Shown in pieces: positions 17,735 through 25,573 of a DNA stretch of 38,389 nt (the stretch's first letter is position 1; each line of letters begins with the position of its first letter). The translations under genes and the position numbers were made by a program. The notes beneath the pieces are model-generated. The model was not told where the DNA came from and did no database searches. It worked only from the letters and a program-made list of their open reading frames with translations. The DNA comes from Verrucomicrobiia bacterium (GTDB taxonomy: Bacteria; Verrucomicrobiota; Verrucomicrobiia; Limisphaerales; JADLHS01), in NCBI GenBank assembly GCA_011525685.1, contig WYBW01000102.1, positions 1 to 38,389 of the forward strand, given 5' to 3'.

Positions 17735-17882
17735 TGACAAAACACGGGATAAGGTTGTGCCCGAAGAACCATCGGCGGCGCGTGGTAGATGCAAATTGTT
17801 TTGTATTACCGGGAAGGTTTCGGCTGGCCTGCAACACGGCCACGCCTCATTCAGGATTTCAAGACATGCTCTCACTTTCAGG

Positions 17883-19535
17883 TCATGTTTTCGAGACGTT
17901 TCCCGCCAACATAACGGCATGCGGGCCGACTTCCTTGCCGGACCGAACCGGTTGATCGGCCGCGCTAAGATCATTGCCGATCACAGCAATGCGGTTGGAA
18001 TCGTTTCCCTGCACTTCCATGAATATTTTGGTTTCCGGCGGCGCGGAGCTTCCGCGCACGAACACGTTACTGGTCTGGATCAATTTCATCACGGGCTGGC
18101 TTCCGGTAATCGCGGAACTTCGCAGGCCATCCAGCGAAAAGTTTTTCACGTCGTCACAAATGATCGCGGGACGGGCCTCTGCTGACGTCGCAGTAAACTC
18201 GACGTTGCTCATTCGAAGTCCATTGACGTGACGGCAGTAAAATCCGTGGCTCGGCAGTCGTCCGAACATCCGCGCCTCGGGATAAACCTTCGGAACTTCA
18301 GGAATGTCCCGCGCCACCCAATCCGCCGTGCCACCCTCCTCGGTTTGGATGCGGATGTTGGAAAGCATCACGTCCTCCACATCGAAACCGGGAATGCCCG
18401 CGATGCAGCTTGTGACCGCCGCGCCGGTTGCGTGGACGTTGCTTATCATTATTCCGCGCAGCGGGCCGGCCTTGTCACCGGTGCGGTTGCCGCGCCGAAT
18501 AAAAATTGGAGTTCGGGCATACTGTATCCGGATGTTGGAAATCGTCACGCCTTCTAACCAGCCGCCGTCCACCATTTCCAACGCAATGCCCGCGATGGCG
18601 CGTGTCTTCAGTCCGGCAGCACCGTTCACTATGATGGAATCGCTGAAGATGATGTTTTCAAAGCCACCGTGCGTGCCTGTGCCGATCTTGAATGCGTTGC
18701 AGCACGTCGTCAGCACGCAGTTGGTAACCACAACGTTTTTCACCAACGGCAGTCCGTCGGGCTGCGCGGGTTCGCTCTTCAGGCAGATTGCGTCGTCACC
18801 GGTGTCAATCAAGCAGCCCGAGATAAAAACATCCTGGCTGCAAACGATGTCAATGCCATCGGTGTTCGGGCCGATGTTCGGGTTCTTGATGACGACGCCC
18901 CGGATAAAAATGTGTTCGCACTGGTTCAGGCGCAGCGTCCAGGCGGGCGCGTTGGTGATGAAGGCATCCTCGATACGGACGCTTTTGCACCGGTAAAACT
19001 CAAGCAACGGCGAGGGGCGCGGATCGTCGCCTTTCCAATAATGTGTGGCGGCGTCGCGCCATTGCTGGTCGGCAGGCGGTTCAGTTCTTCCGCTGGGATG
19101 CCAATACGCCGGGCCTTGGCCGTCAATTTTTCCCGGGCCGCCTACGCCCACATTCTCCGCGTCGCGGCTAACAATCAGGTGTTTGAACCGCGCGTTTTCA
19201 GGAACGTGCAGGCCGGTATAATCAGAAAGCTTGCCGCTGCCCAGCAGCGTCGCCCCGGCTTCGAGATAGAGCGTCACATTGCTTTTCAAGACGACCGCTC
19301 CGGACAAATAAGTTCCCGGCGGCAAATAAACCACACCGCCATCCGTTGCGTGACAATCATCAATCGCCGCGTTGATGGCACGCGTGTCCAAAGTTTTCCC
19401 ATCGCCGAGCGCGCCGTGTGTTCTGACATCTACCAGTCGCATTCCCAGCGGGGCAGATTGCGCGTTGGCCGCAAACGGGAGAACTCCGCCTGCTGCAAGC
19501 ATGCCAGACATTTTGAGAAGGTCTCTGCGGTTCAT
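17883..19535 (-). CDS. GH28 family glycosidase (polygalacturonase-like), Tat-exported
   Basis: A 550-residue protein. ATG 19535 begins a Tat-type signal (MNRRDLLKMSGMLAAGG, cleavage near ANAQS), which is a better start than the codons upstream that lie within the preceding gene. The body is a right-handed beta-helix starting VDVRTHGALGDGKTLDT. GH28 catalytic residues are visible: NTDGIDI (D near 223), DTGDDAICLKS (DD near 244-245, 21-22 residues later, the normal GH28 spacing) and the GTGTHGG histidine. GH28 acts on galacturonan or rhamnogalacturonan; exo- or endo-action cannot be told from sequence. It starts 16 bp after the GH87-like gene and precedes the esterase, so the three probably act on the same polysaccharide. 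Tat export means it folds before leaving the cytoplasm. Confidence 0.9.
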   Translation of the reverse strand: MNRRDLLKMSGMLAAGGVLPFAANAQSAPLGMRLVDVRTHGALGDGKTLDTRAINAAIDDCHATDGGVVYLPPGTYLSGAVVLKSNVTLYLEAGATLLGSGKLSDYTGLHVPENARFKHLIVSRDAENVGVGGPGKIDGQGPAYWHPSGRTEPPADQQWRDAATHYWKGDDPRPSPLLEFYRCKSVRIEDAFITNAPAWTLRLNQCEHIFIRGVVIKNPNIGPNTDGIDIVCSQDVFISGCLIDTGDDAICLKSEPAQPDGLPLVKNVVVTNCVLTTCCNAFKIGTGTHGGFENIIFSDSIIVNGAAGLKTRAIAGIALEMVDGGWLEGVTISNIRIQYARTPIFIRRGNRTGDKAGPLRGIMISNVHATGAAVTSCIAGIPGFDVEDVMLSNIRIQTEEGGTADWVARDIPEVPKVYPEARMFGRLPSHGFYCRHVNGLRMSNVEFTATSAEARPAIICDDVKNFSLDGLRSSAITGSQPVMKLIQTSNVFVRGSSAPPETKIFMEVQGNDSNRIAVIGNDLSAADQPVRSGKEVGPHAVMLAGNVSKT

Positions 19536-19551
19536 GAAAAAGACGGCGGTA

Positions 19552-21492
19552 TTACGGCCAAGTGTTGCCGGTGAATGTTCCCGAGAAGTTCGTGCCTGTA
19601 AGATTCGTGTATTGATTGAAGCCTGGCTTGAGGCTGCGCACGATGTTGGAGACAAAACTGCCCGAACCAATCACCTCGGAGTTGATGCGGATACCTTCCG
19701 TTCCCGGAGCATCCACGACGTTCCGTTCAAAGGTGATGGACTGCGGATCGTTGCCGACCAGGTGAATGGCGGGAAACAGCGCGCCGAGAATGAAGTTGTC
19801 CCGAATGAAAACATTTGTGATGGCTGCGGCACTGGCGGAAATCCACATCGCACCGCGCTTCTGCCCAACAAAATTGCTGCCGCCACGGAGGATCGTATTC
19901 CGTTGCACCACGCCGCCCGTAAGCGGGTAGTGCGGATATGCGGAGTTCAGGTTGACGGTGAAGCAGCCAGAATGAGAATTGTCCGCGAGATAATTGTTTT
20001 CGACGACGTGACCGCTGCCACCGGACATGCTGCAGTTATGCCCCCACCAATTTGCGATGACGGTGTTATAGCGAAGCACGTTGTTTGTGGAAGGATAGGC
20101 GGCGGTGATGTCGGCGAGTATGGCGATGCCATCATCGCCAGCTCCACGAACATGGTTGTGTTCCACCACGCACCGGCTTGCGCCCTTGTTCAGATTGATC
20201 GCGTCAGCGTAGGTAAATCGCACGCGACAACCGCGAATCATGCCGTCTTCACCACCACTCATCCACATGCCGGCCGCCGTGTGGGTAATCCACACATTTT
20301 GCACGACCCAGTTGGCGCAGGGCGACGCGAGCGAAATGCCATAACCACCGTTGGCGCGATACGTAGTGGCACTGTTGGCGAGGAACAAGTCCAGAATTTT
20401 TGGGGCACTCCCGGTGATGGAGAAATTGCGCGTGGCATTCTGCGTTTGAATCAAACTTGTGTGCCACATCCCCGCGCCCTGAATGGTTACGCCATCCACC
20501 AGAATGGACGCATTTTGAAAATACGTTCCCGGTGGCAGCCAAACGATTTTTCCCTGAGCCTTGGCGGCGGCGATGCAATTCTTGATCGCCGTGGTGTCAT
20601 CCAGATTGTCCGCGCCGTTCGCGCCATAGCTCGTCGCGTTGAGATAAGTTCCCGCCTCCGGCGGTGCAAGCGCGGCTGGCGCCGTTTCCAAATCAATCAG
20701 ATCCACCCGGTAATACGCGGCGGTGTCGCCCGCGTCCTTTTGCAAACGGATTGTGTCGCCTGCCGCCACGCCGTTGGTGATGAAATAGCGCGACTCATCC
20801 CAGAACACATGCGCCGGACCGTTGGTGGGTATGTTTGACTGGCCGTTTTCCGAAGCGTTCGTCCCGGCAGATTGATAAAGCCAGTTGTTCGTGGAACTCA
20901 ACAGCAAGTCCTGCCGCTTGCTCCCGTTCACGTAGAGGCTCAACGTGGCAGAAGTGCCGCCACCCGTGGGCGCATCAGGAATGCAGTGGCGAATGACAAT
21001 CGTATTGGCAGCGACGACGTTGCTGAATTCCACGTAGTCGCTGGTGTTGTTGAGTTGAACGAACGCACGGCCAGATGCCTCAAGTTCCGGCGTCCAAGTG
21101 ACGGAGGTTGGCGAATTGGTCAGAGCAATGATGTTGCCGGTGGTGATATTTTCCTCAGCTTCGAGCGTCGTGAACGGGACAGCGGCGCCGCGTTTTGCCA
21201 AAACATAAAACTGGCCGGCCCCGGTGCGCGGCAGCACAACGCGGTTGGAATCTCCCACAACCGTCACGGGTGCGGCGATCACCGACCAGTTGGACGGCTG
21301 TGTCGGAACGACGTTCGCAGATGCAAGCGACCAGAAATGAGGCGTAGCGCTCCAACTCAGAACAGAATTGCCTTCCTCCAGGCCCAAATGCAATCCGGGT
21401 GCGCCCTGGCCCAGAACACAACAGGTCGTGAAGGCCATCAACCCTCGCACGCAAAGATGGGCGCAATGCGCCGCCAGATTATCACCTAGCAT
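19552..21492 (-). CDS. Secreted right-handed beta-helix glycosidase, GH87-like (paralogue 2)
   Basis: A 646-residue protein starting at ATG 21492 (an upstream GTG at 21522 is less likely). After a weak signal-like segment (LMAFTTCCVLGQGAP) comes a short beta-sandwich of the verrucomicrobial secreted type (HFWSLASAN...GQFYVLAKRG), then a CBM35-like module (TLEAEENITTGN...RVDLIDLE). A beta-helix beginning YLNATSYGANGADNLDDT follows. The FTYADAINL and GAGDDGIAI motifs put three Asp residues at spacing 23/24, identical to the protein at 2952-5342, and long stretches match (NNVLRYNTVIANWWGHNCS; VGQKRGAMW). It is therefore a paralogue lacking the N-terminal LamG-like domain. It is first in the unit with GH28 and esterase, and a 27-bp element ends 46 bp before its ATG. 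An alpha-glucanase-type activity is inferred. Confidence 0.75.
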   Translation of the reverse strand: MLGDNLAAHCAHLCVRGLMAFTTCCVLGQGAPGLHLGLEEGNSVLSWSATPHFWSLASANVVPTQPSNWSVIAAPVTVVGDSNRVVLPRTGAGQFYVLAKRGAAVPFTTLEAEENITTGNIIALTNSPTSVTWTPELEASGRAFVQLNNTSDYVEFSNVVAANTIVIRHCIPDAPTGGGTSATLSLYVNGSKRQDLLLSSTNNWLYQSAGTNASENGQSNIPTNGPAHVFWDESRYFITNGVAAGDTIRLQKDAGDTAAYYRVDLIDLETAPAALAPPEAGTYLNATSYGANGADNLDDTTAIKNCIAAAKAQGKIVWLPPGTYFQNASILVDGVTIQGAGMWHTSLIQTQNATRNFSITGSAPKILDLFLANSATTYRANGGYGISLASPCANWVVQNVWITHTAAGMWMSGGEDGMIRGCRVRFTYADAINLNKGASRCVVEHNHVRGAGDDGIAILADITAAYPSTNNVLRYNTVIANWWGHNCSMSGGSGHVVENNYLADNSHSGCFTVNLNSAYPHYPLTGGVVQRNTILRGGSNFVGQKRGAMWISASAAAITNVFIRDNFILGALFPAIHLVGNDPQSITFERNVVDAPGTEGIRINSEVIGSGSFVSNIVRSLKPGFNQYTNLTGTNFSGTFTGNTWP

Positions 21493-21538
21493 GATTCTCA
21501 AGGTTAATTTCCGATCGCTCACTCCGTCAGTGAGATTT

Positions 21539-21565
21539 TGCGTAAATCTTCTACGCTTTTGCGAA
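21539..21565. promoter_or_regulatory. Candidate regulator binding site 3 upstream of GH87-like/GH28/esterase
   Basis: On the + strand TGCG lies at 21539 and, 21 bp later, at 21560, with TTCT at the same offset as in the two other elements. 15 of the 23 positions common to sites 1 and 2 are kept. It begins 46 bp upstream of the minus-strand ATG 21492, almost the same distance (45 bp) as site 1 to the transporter start. Confidence 0.5.
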
Positions 21566-21771
21566 CGCGCCCCCCTGCTGGCACCACTGTCACACTTCAG
21601 TTTTAGCGCTGATTTTAAAGGCGAAAATGACTCTTTGCCGCAACAGTTTCTCCTTCGTGTTTCGCATTCCTCCCAGTGGCTGAACGCGATTGCTTAACAA
21701 ACCATCCGCCTATTAGTGTCGAGCATCAGTTCGTGAGCCGGCCAACCAATCCGCCGCGATTTGAAAATCGT

Positions 21772-23127
21772 ATGCGACTACGCTTGAAACATCTTGCAGC
21801 ATTATTCTGCTGTCTTGCGACCATACCGGCACGCGGCCAGCCCCACACCAACTTCCAACACTACGTCGCCGTCATCCGCGAGAACATTTTCAAGGATTAT
21901 CGTGGAATGTTCAAACCGGCGGAGGGCGTGCTGAAATTTCCATTCATCACGCCCGGCAGCGATCAATACAGCAACGAACTGTGGGACTGGGATTCCTGGC
22001 TTTGCAACATCGCGCTCCGCCAAATCCTGCTGGAGAACGGCACGGACAAGGATCGCGCGCTGGCGCTCGAACATGAGCGCGGCTGCGTGCTGAATTTCCT
22101 CGATACCACCAAGGAGAATGGTTGGACGCCCATCGTCGTCAGCCCGGGCAAGCAGCGCGAGGACTTTGTCGCCGGGAAAAATCCGTTCGAGCATAACATG
22201 CACAAGCCCTGCCTCGCGCAGCACGCGGCGTTTCTCGTCAAGCTCAACGGTGGTGATGCCGAATGGTTGCGCGAAAAGTTCTACCCGTTGCAGGCGTTTG
22301 TAAACTGTTACTACAACCACTACCGCCATCGCGAGACCGGCCTCTATTTCTGGCAGAACGACGAGGGAGTTGGCGTGGACAACGATCCGTCTGTCTTTTA
22401 CCGCCCGCCCGGAAGCTCCGGCTCAATCCTCTTGAATTGCCTGATGTATAAGGAGCTTCAGGCAATGGTCTATCTAGCGCAGCGTCTGAATCAGGCGGAG
22501 GTCGGGCAAACCTTTCAAAAGCACGCGGATGAACTGCTCGCCGCGCTGCGGGAAAACTGTTGGGACGCAAAGGACGGTTTTTATTACAGCGTGGACTTGA
22601 ACCTGATGCCGTATCAAAGGCCTGTGACCGGTGGTCAGTTGCACGTTGGCGGGCCGCGCGACTGGGATTGCCTCATCCAACGGCTCGGTTCGTGGTCAGG
22701 TTTTCTCGCGCTATGGTCCGGCGTGGCGACGCCGGAAGAGGCGAAGCAGATTGTGGAAAGAAACTTCCGCGACACCAACACCTTCAACGCGCCCTTTGGC
22801 GTCCGCACGCTTTCCAAGATGGAAAAAATGTATGACCTGCACGCCAGCGGCAATCCCTCGAACTGGCGTGGCCCGATCTGGCTGAACGCGAATTACCTGA
22901 CGTTTCGCGGCCTCGTCAAATACGGCTACACCGAGGACGCGCGACGGCTGGTGGAGAAGACGGTCCAGTTGATCGGAAAGGATTTTGAAAAGCACGGCGC
23001 GCTCCATGAAAATTATCTCCCAGACAGCGGCGAGCCAGTGTTGAACAAGGGTTTTCAAGACTGGAATTATTTGGTGCTGAACATGATCGCCTGGTATGAG
23101 GGCAGGCCGTTCGTCGAGGAGTTCTGA
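21772..23127 (+). CDS. Secreted GH63-like (alpha/alpha)6-barrel glycosidase
   Basis: 451 residues from ATG 21772, which begins a signal peptide (MRLRLKHLAALFCCLATIPA, cleavage after RGQ); a GTG at 21676 is less likely. The protein is an (alpha/alpha)6 barrel of the trehalase/GH63/mannosylglycerate-hydrolase type. Diagnostic motifs are NELWDWDSWLCNIALRQ (near residue 70), PRDWDCLIQRLGSWSGFLAL, NWRGPIWLNANYLTFRG and the terminal HENYLPDSGEP, whose Glu (near 413) corresponds to the catalytic base of GH63. It is shorter than YgjK-type GH63 enzymes and resembles the bacterial glucosylglycerate/mannosylglycerate hydrolase-like group. The substrate is probably an alpha-gluco- or mannosyl unit. It starts a plus-strand operon, with GH92 only 19 bp downstream. 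Confidence 0.82.
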   Translation: MRLRLKHLAALFCCLATIPARGQPHTNFQHYVAVIRENIFKDYRGMFKPAEGVLKFPFITPGSDQYSNELWDWDSWLCNIALRQILLENGTDKDRALALEHERGCVLNFLDTTKENGWTPIVVSPGKQREDFVAGKNPFEHNMHKPCLAQHAAFLVKLNGGDAEWLREKFYPLQAFVNCYYNHYRHRETGLYFWQNDEGVGVDNDPSVFYRPPGSSGSILLNCLMYKELQAMVYLAQRLNQAEVGQTFQKHADELLAALRENCWDAKDGFYYSVDLNLMPYQRPVTGGQLHVGGPRDWDCLIQRLGSWSGFLALWSGVATPEEAKQIVERNFRDTNTFNAPFGVRTLSKMEKMYDLHASGNPSNWRGPIWLNANYLTFRGLVKYGYTEDARRLVEKTVQLIGKDFEKHGALHENYLPDSGEPVLNKGFQDWNYLVLNMIAWYEGRPFVEEF

Positions 23128-23146
23128 TTTTAAACCATTCCTTCTC

Positions 23147-25444
23147 ATGTCGCTTCAACTTTGTCGGGACTTCATTCGCAGCGTGGCGCATTCGGGGCAA
23201 GCCATTGTTCTGGCTTCATTCGTTGGTTGCCTCCCTGCCCTGTCCGGTCCCGCAGCGCCGCAGCCAGTTGAGGAGGTTCGCCCCCTGATCGGCACGGGCG
23301 GGCACGGGCACACTTATCCCGGCGCGACTATGCCGTTCGGCTTTGTCCAACTCAGTCCCGACACGCGCCTGCAAACCGATCCGTGGAATTACGATGTCTG
23401 GGACGGCTGCTCCGGCTATCACTACTCGGACACGAAACTATTTGGCTTCAGCCATACGCATCTTTCCGGCACGGGCTGCCCGGACTTGGGCGACTTGTTG
23501 CTGCTGCCAATCGTGGGAAATCTTGGAGCTGAACCGCTCACGTCCGAAAGATTTCGTGCGCCGTTCCACCACGAGAACGAACTCGCGCAACCCGGCTACT
23601 ACCGCGTGCTTTTGGAAAAGCCGGACATCCTCGCGGAACTCACCGTCACCGAACGCACCGGGCTGCATCGCTACACGTTTCCCGATTCTGAGCAAAGTCA
23701 TGTGCTGATTGACCTCGTGCATGGTCTGAAAAACAAACCCACCGAGGCGAATCTCAAAATTGAAAGCGACACGCGCCTCACCGGCTTCCGGCGTAGCGAG
23801 GGCTGGGCGAAAGACAAAATTCTATTCTTCGTGATTGAAGCGTCGCAGCCGTTCGCTGGCTTTGGTCTGGAAGCGGAAGGCAAACGGCTCGCAGCGGGGC
23901 AAACCGAAGCCAGCGGCAAACAACTTCGCGGCCATCTCGATTTCAAAACCACGGCGGACAAACCTGTCGTGCTGCGCGTGGGGCTTTCTGTTGTGAGCTT
24001 GGACGGCGCACAGAAAAATTTGCAGGCGGAAGTCGGCGGGAAGGGTTTTGACGCCGTCCGCGACGAGGCGCGCTCGGTTTGGAATGGGCATCTCTCAGCC
24101 ATCCAGATTGAGTCCACCGACGCGAACTTCCGCCAGACGTTTTACACCGCGCTCTTTCACACGATGACCGCGCCGACGTTGTATAACGACGCCGACGGCG
24201 CGTATCGCGGTGCGGACCGGCAAATTCACACTGCCACGAATTTTCAGTTTTACTCCACGTTTTCGCTGTGGGACACGTTCCGCGCCGAGCATCCATTGCT
24301 CACGCTCGTGCAGCCCAGACGCGTGGATGATTTTGTCCAAAGCCTGCTTGCCGCGTATCAGCAATCACCGTCCAACTCGCTCCCGATGTGGCCGCTTGCC
24401 GCGTGCGAAACATGGTGCATGATCGGTTACCATTCCGTGTCCGTCATAGCCGAGGCTTACGCTAAGGGCTTTCGCGGCTTCGATGCCGAACTGGCATATC
24501 GCGCCATGCGAACCACCGCGATGGACGCGCGGTTTCATCAGGACAAATATCAGAAGCTTGGTTACGTCCCGACTGTGGCGGGCGACCGCACCGAGGCCAC
24601 ATCGCGCACGCTGGAGTTTTCCTACGACGACTGGTGCATCGCGCAGATGGCCCGCGCGCTGGGCAAGACTGACGACGCGGCGCTGTTTTCCCAACGCGCG
24701 CAGAACTACCGTAATGTCTTCGATGCGGAGTCGAAGCTTTTTCGCGGCAAGCTGGCCAATGGGAAATTTCGCGAGCCGTTCAATCCGAAGGCCATCAACT
24801 TTGACGACTTCACCGAGGCCAACGCGTGGCAATACGCCTTCGCCGTGCCGCACGATGTGCCGGGAATGATCCAGCTTTACGGCGGTGAAAAGAGCTTCGT
24901 CGCGCGGCTTGATGCGTTGTTCAACGAAGATTCGGACGTGGCGGAGCATACGGTTGACATCTCCGGTCTCGTGGGGCAATACGCCCACGGCAACGAGCCG
25001 TGTCATCACGTCGCGTATCTCTACGCGCTGGCCGGGGCGCAGCACAAGGCAGCGCGGCGGGTGCGGCACATCGCACAGTGGCTCTACGACAACACGCCCG
25101 CTGGCATCTGCGGCAACGATGATTGCGGCCAGACTTCCGCGTGGTTTGTCTTCAGCGCGCTCGGATTTTATCCGGTCAACCCGGTGGATGGCCGGTATGT
25201 CTTCGGCAGCCCGATGGTCGAGAAAGCGGTCATCCAGCTTGATCCGAAATATCACCCGGGAAAAACGTTCACGGTTCTCGCGCACAAAGTTTCCAAGCAG
25301 AATCTCTATATTAAGTCGGCCAAGTTAAACGGGCAAAAGCTCGAACGCCCTTGGATTACACATGACGAAATCATCAACGGCGGCACGCTGGAATTTGAAA
25401 TGGACATCGTGCCACACAAGCTCTGCGAGGCGGCCCGTGAATAA
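23147..25444 (+). CDS. Secreted GH92 alpha-mannosidase family enzyme
   Basis: 765 residues from ATG 23147, with a signal peptide ending near ALSGPAAP. GH92 hallmarks are all present: VRPLIGTGGHGHTYPGATMP and FGFVQLSPDTR at the start, GYHYSDTKLFGFSHTHLSG, then in the catalytic domain TLEFSYDDWCIAQMARALG, GNEPCHHVAYLYAL (near residue 615) and GNDDCGQTSAWFVFSALGF (near 656). GH92 enzymes are calcium-dependent exo-alpha-mannosidases that invert configuration; the DD of GNDDCGQ supplies the base residue. The length is normal. The linkage cannot be read from sequence. It follows the GH63-like gene by 19 bp, and together they point to a mannose- or gluco-containing side chain or N-glycan-like substrate. 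A 25464-25488 hairpin after the stop may weaken read-through. Confidence 0.93.
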   Translation: MSLQLCRDFIRSVAHSGQAIVLASFVGCLPALSGPAAPQPVEEVRPLIGTGGHGHTYPGATMPFGFVQLSPDTRLQTDPWNYDVWDGCSGYHYSDTKLFGFSHTHLSGTGCPDLGDLLLLPIVGNLGAEPLTSERFRAPFHHENELAQPGYYRVLLEKPDILAELTVTERTGLHRYTFPDSEQSHVLIDLVHGLKNKPTEANLKIESDTRLTGFRRSEGWAKDKILFFVIEASQPFAGFGLEAEGKRLAAGQTEASGKQLRGHLDFKTTADKPVVLRVGLSVVSLDGAQKNLQAEVGGKGFDAVRDEARSVWNGHLSAIQIESTDANFRQTFYTALFHTMTAPTLYNDADGAYRGADRQIHTATNFQFYSTFSLWDTFRAEHPLLTLVQPRRVDDFVQSLLAAYQQSPSNSLPMWPLAACETWCMIGYHSVSVIAEAYAKGFRGFDAELAYRAMRTTAMDARFHQDKYQKLGYVPTVAGDRTEATSRTLEFSYDDWCIAQMARALGKTDDAALFSQRAQNYRNVFDAESKLFRGKLANGKFREPFNPKAINFDDFTEANAWQYAFAVPHDVPGMIQLYGGEKSFVARLDALFNEDSDVAEHTVDISGLVGQYAHGNEPCHHVAYLYALAGAQHKAARRVRHIAQWLYDNTPAGICGNDDCGQTSAWFVFSALGFYPVNPVDGRYVFGSPMVEKAVIQLDPKYHPGKTFTVLAHKVSKQNLYIKSAKLNGQKLERPWITHDEIINGGTLEFEMDIVPHKLCEAARE

Positions 25445-25463
25445 ATTGTTCTTGGTGGAATTG

Positions 25464-25488
25464 GGAGCGCACCCTCTCGTTTCGCTCC
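25464..25488 (+). terminator. Possible attenuating hairpin after GH92
   Basis: GGAGCG (25464-25469) and CGCTCC (25483-25488) pair across a 13-nt loop in the 129-bp gap before the DUF1080 gene. No T tract follows. A second small stem (GCTCG/CGAGC, 25536-25548) lies closer to the next start. Function is uncertain. Confidence 0.25.
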
Positions 25489-25573
25489 TAGCTCATGGAC
25501 TTCCTCCACGGTTCGATGCGGCCCAGTGCTGCCGGGCTCGGCGCGAGCGCGCTACATAAGCGTAATTTTCACT

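Noticed and set aside
21639..21666. CGCA...CGCA pair with TTTC upstream of the GH63-like gene
   Set aside because: The boxes are 24 bp apart, not 21, and the core does not align with the three good sites.
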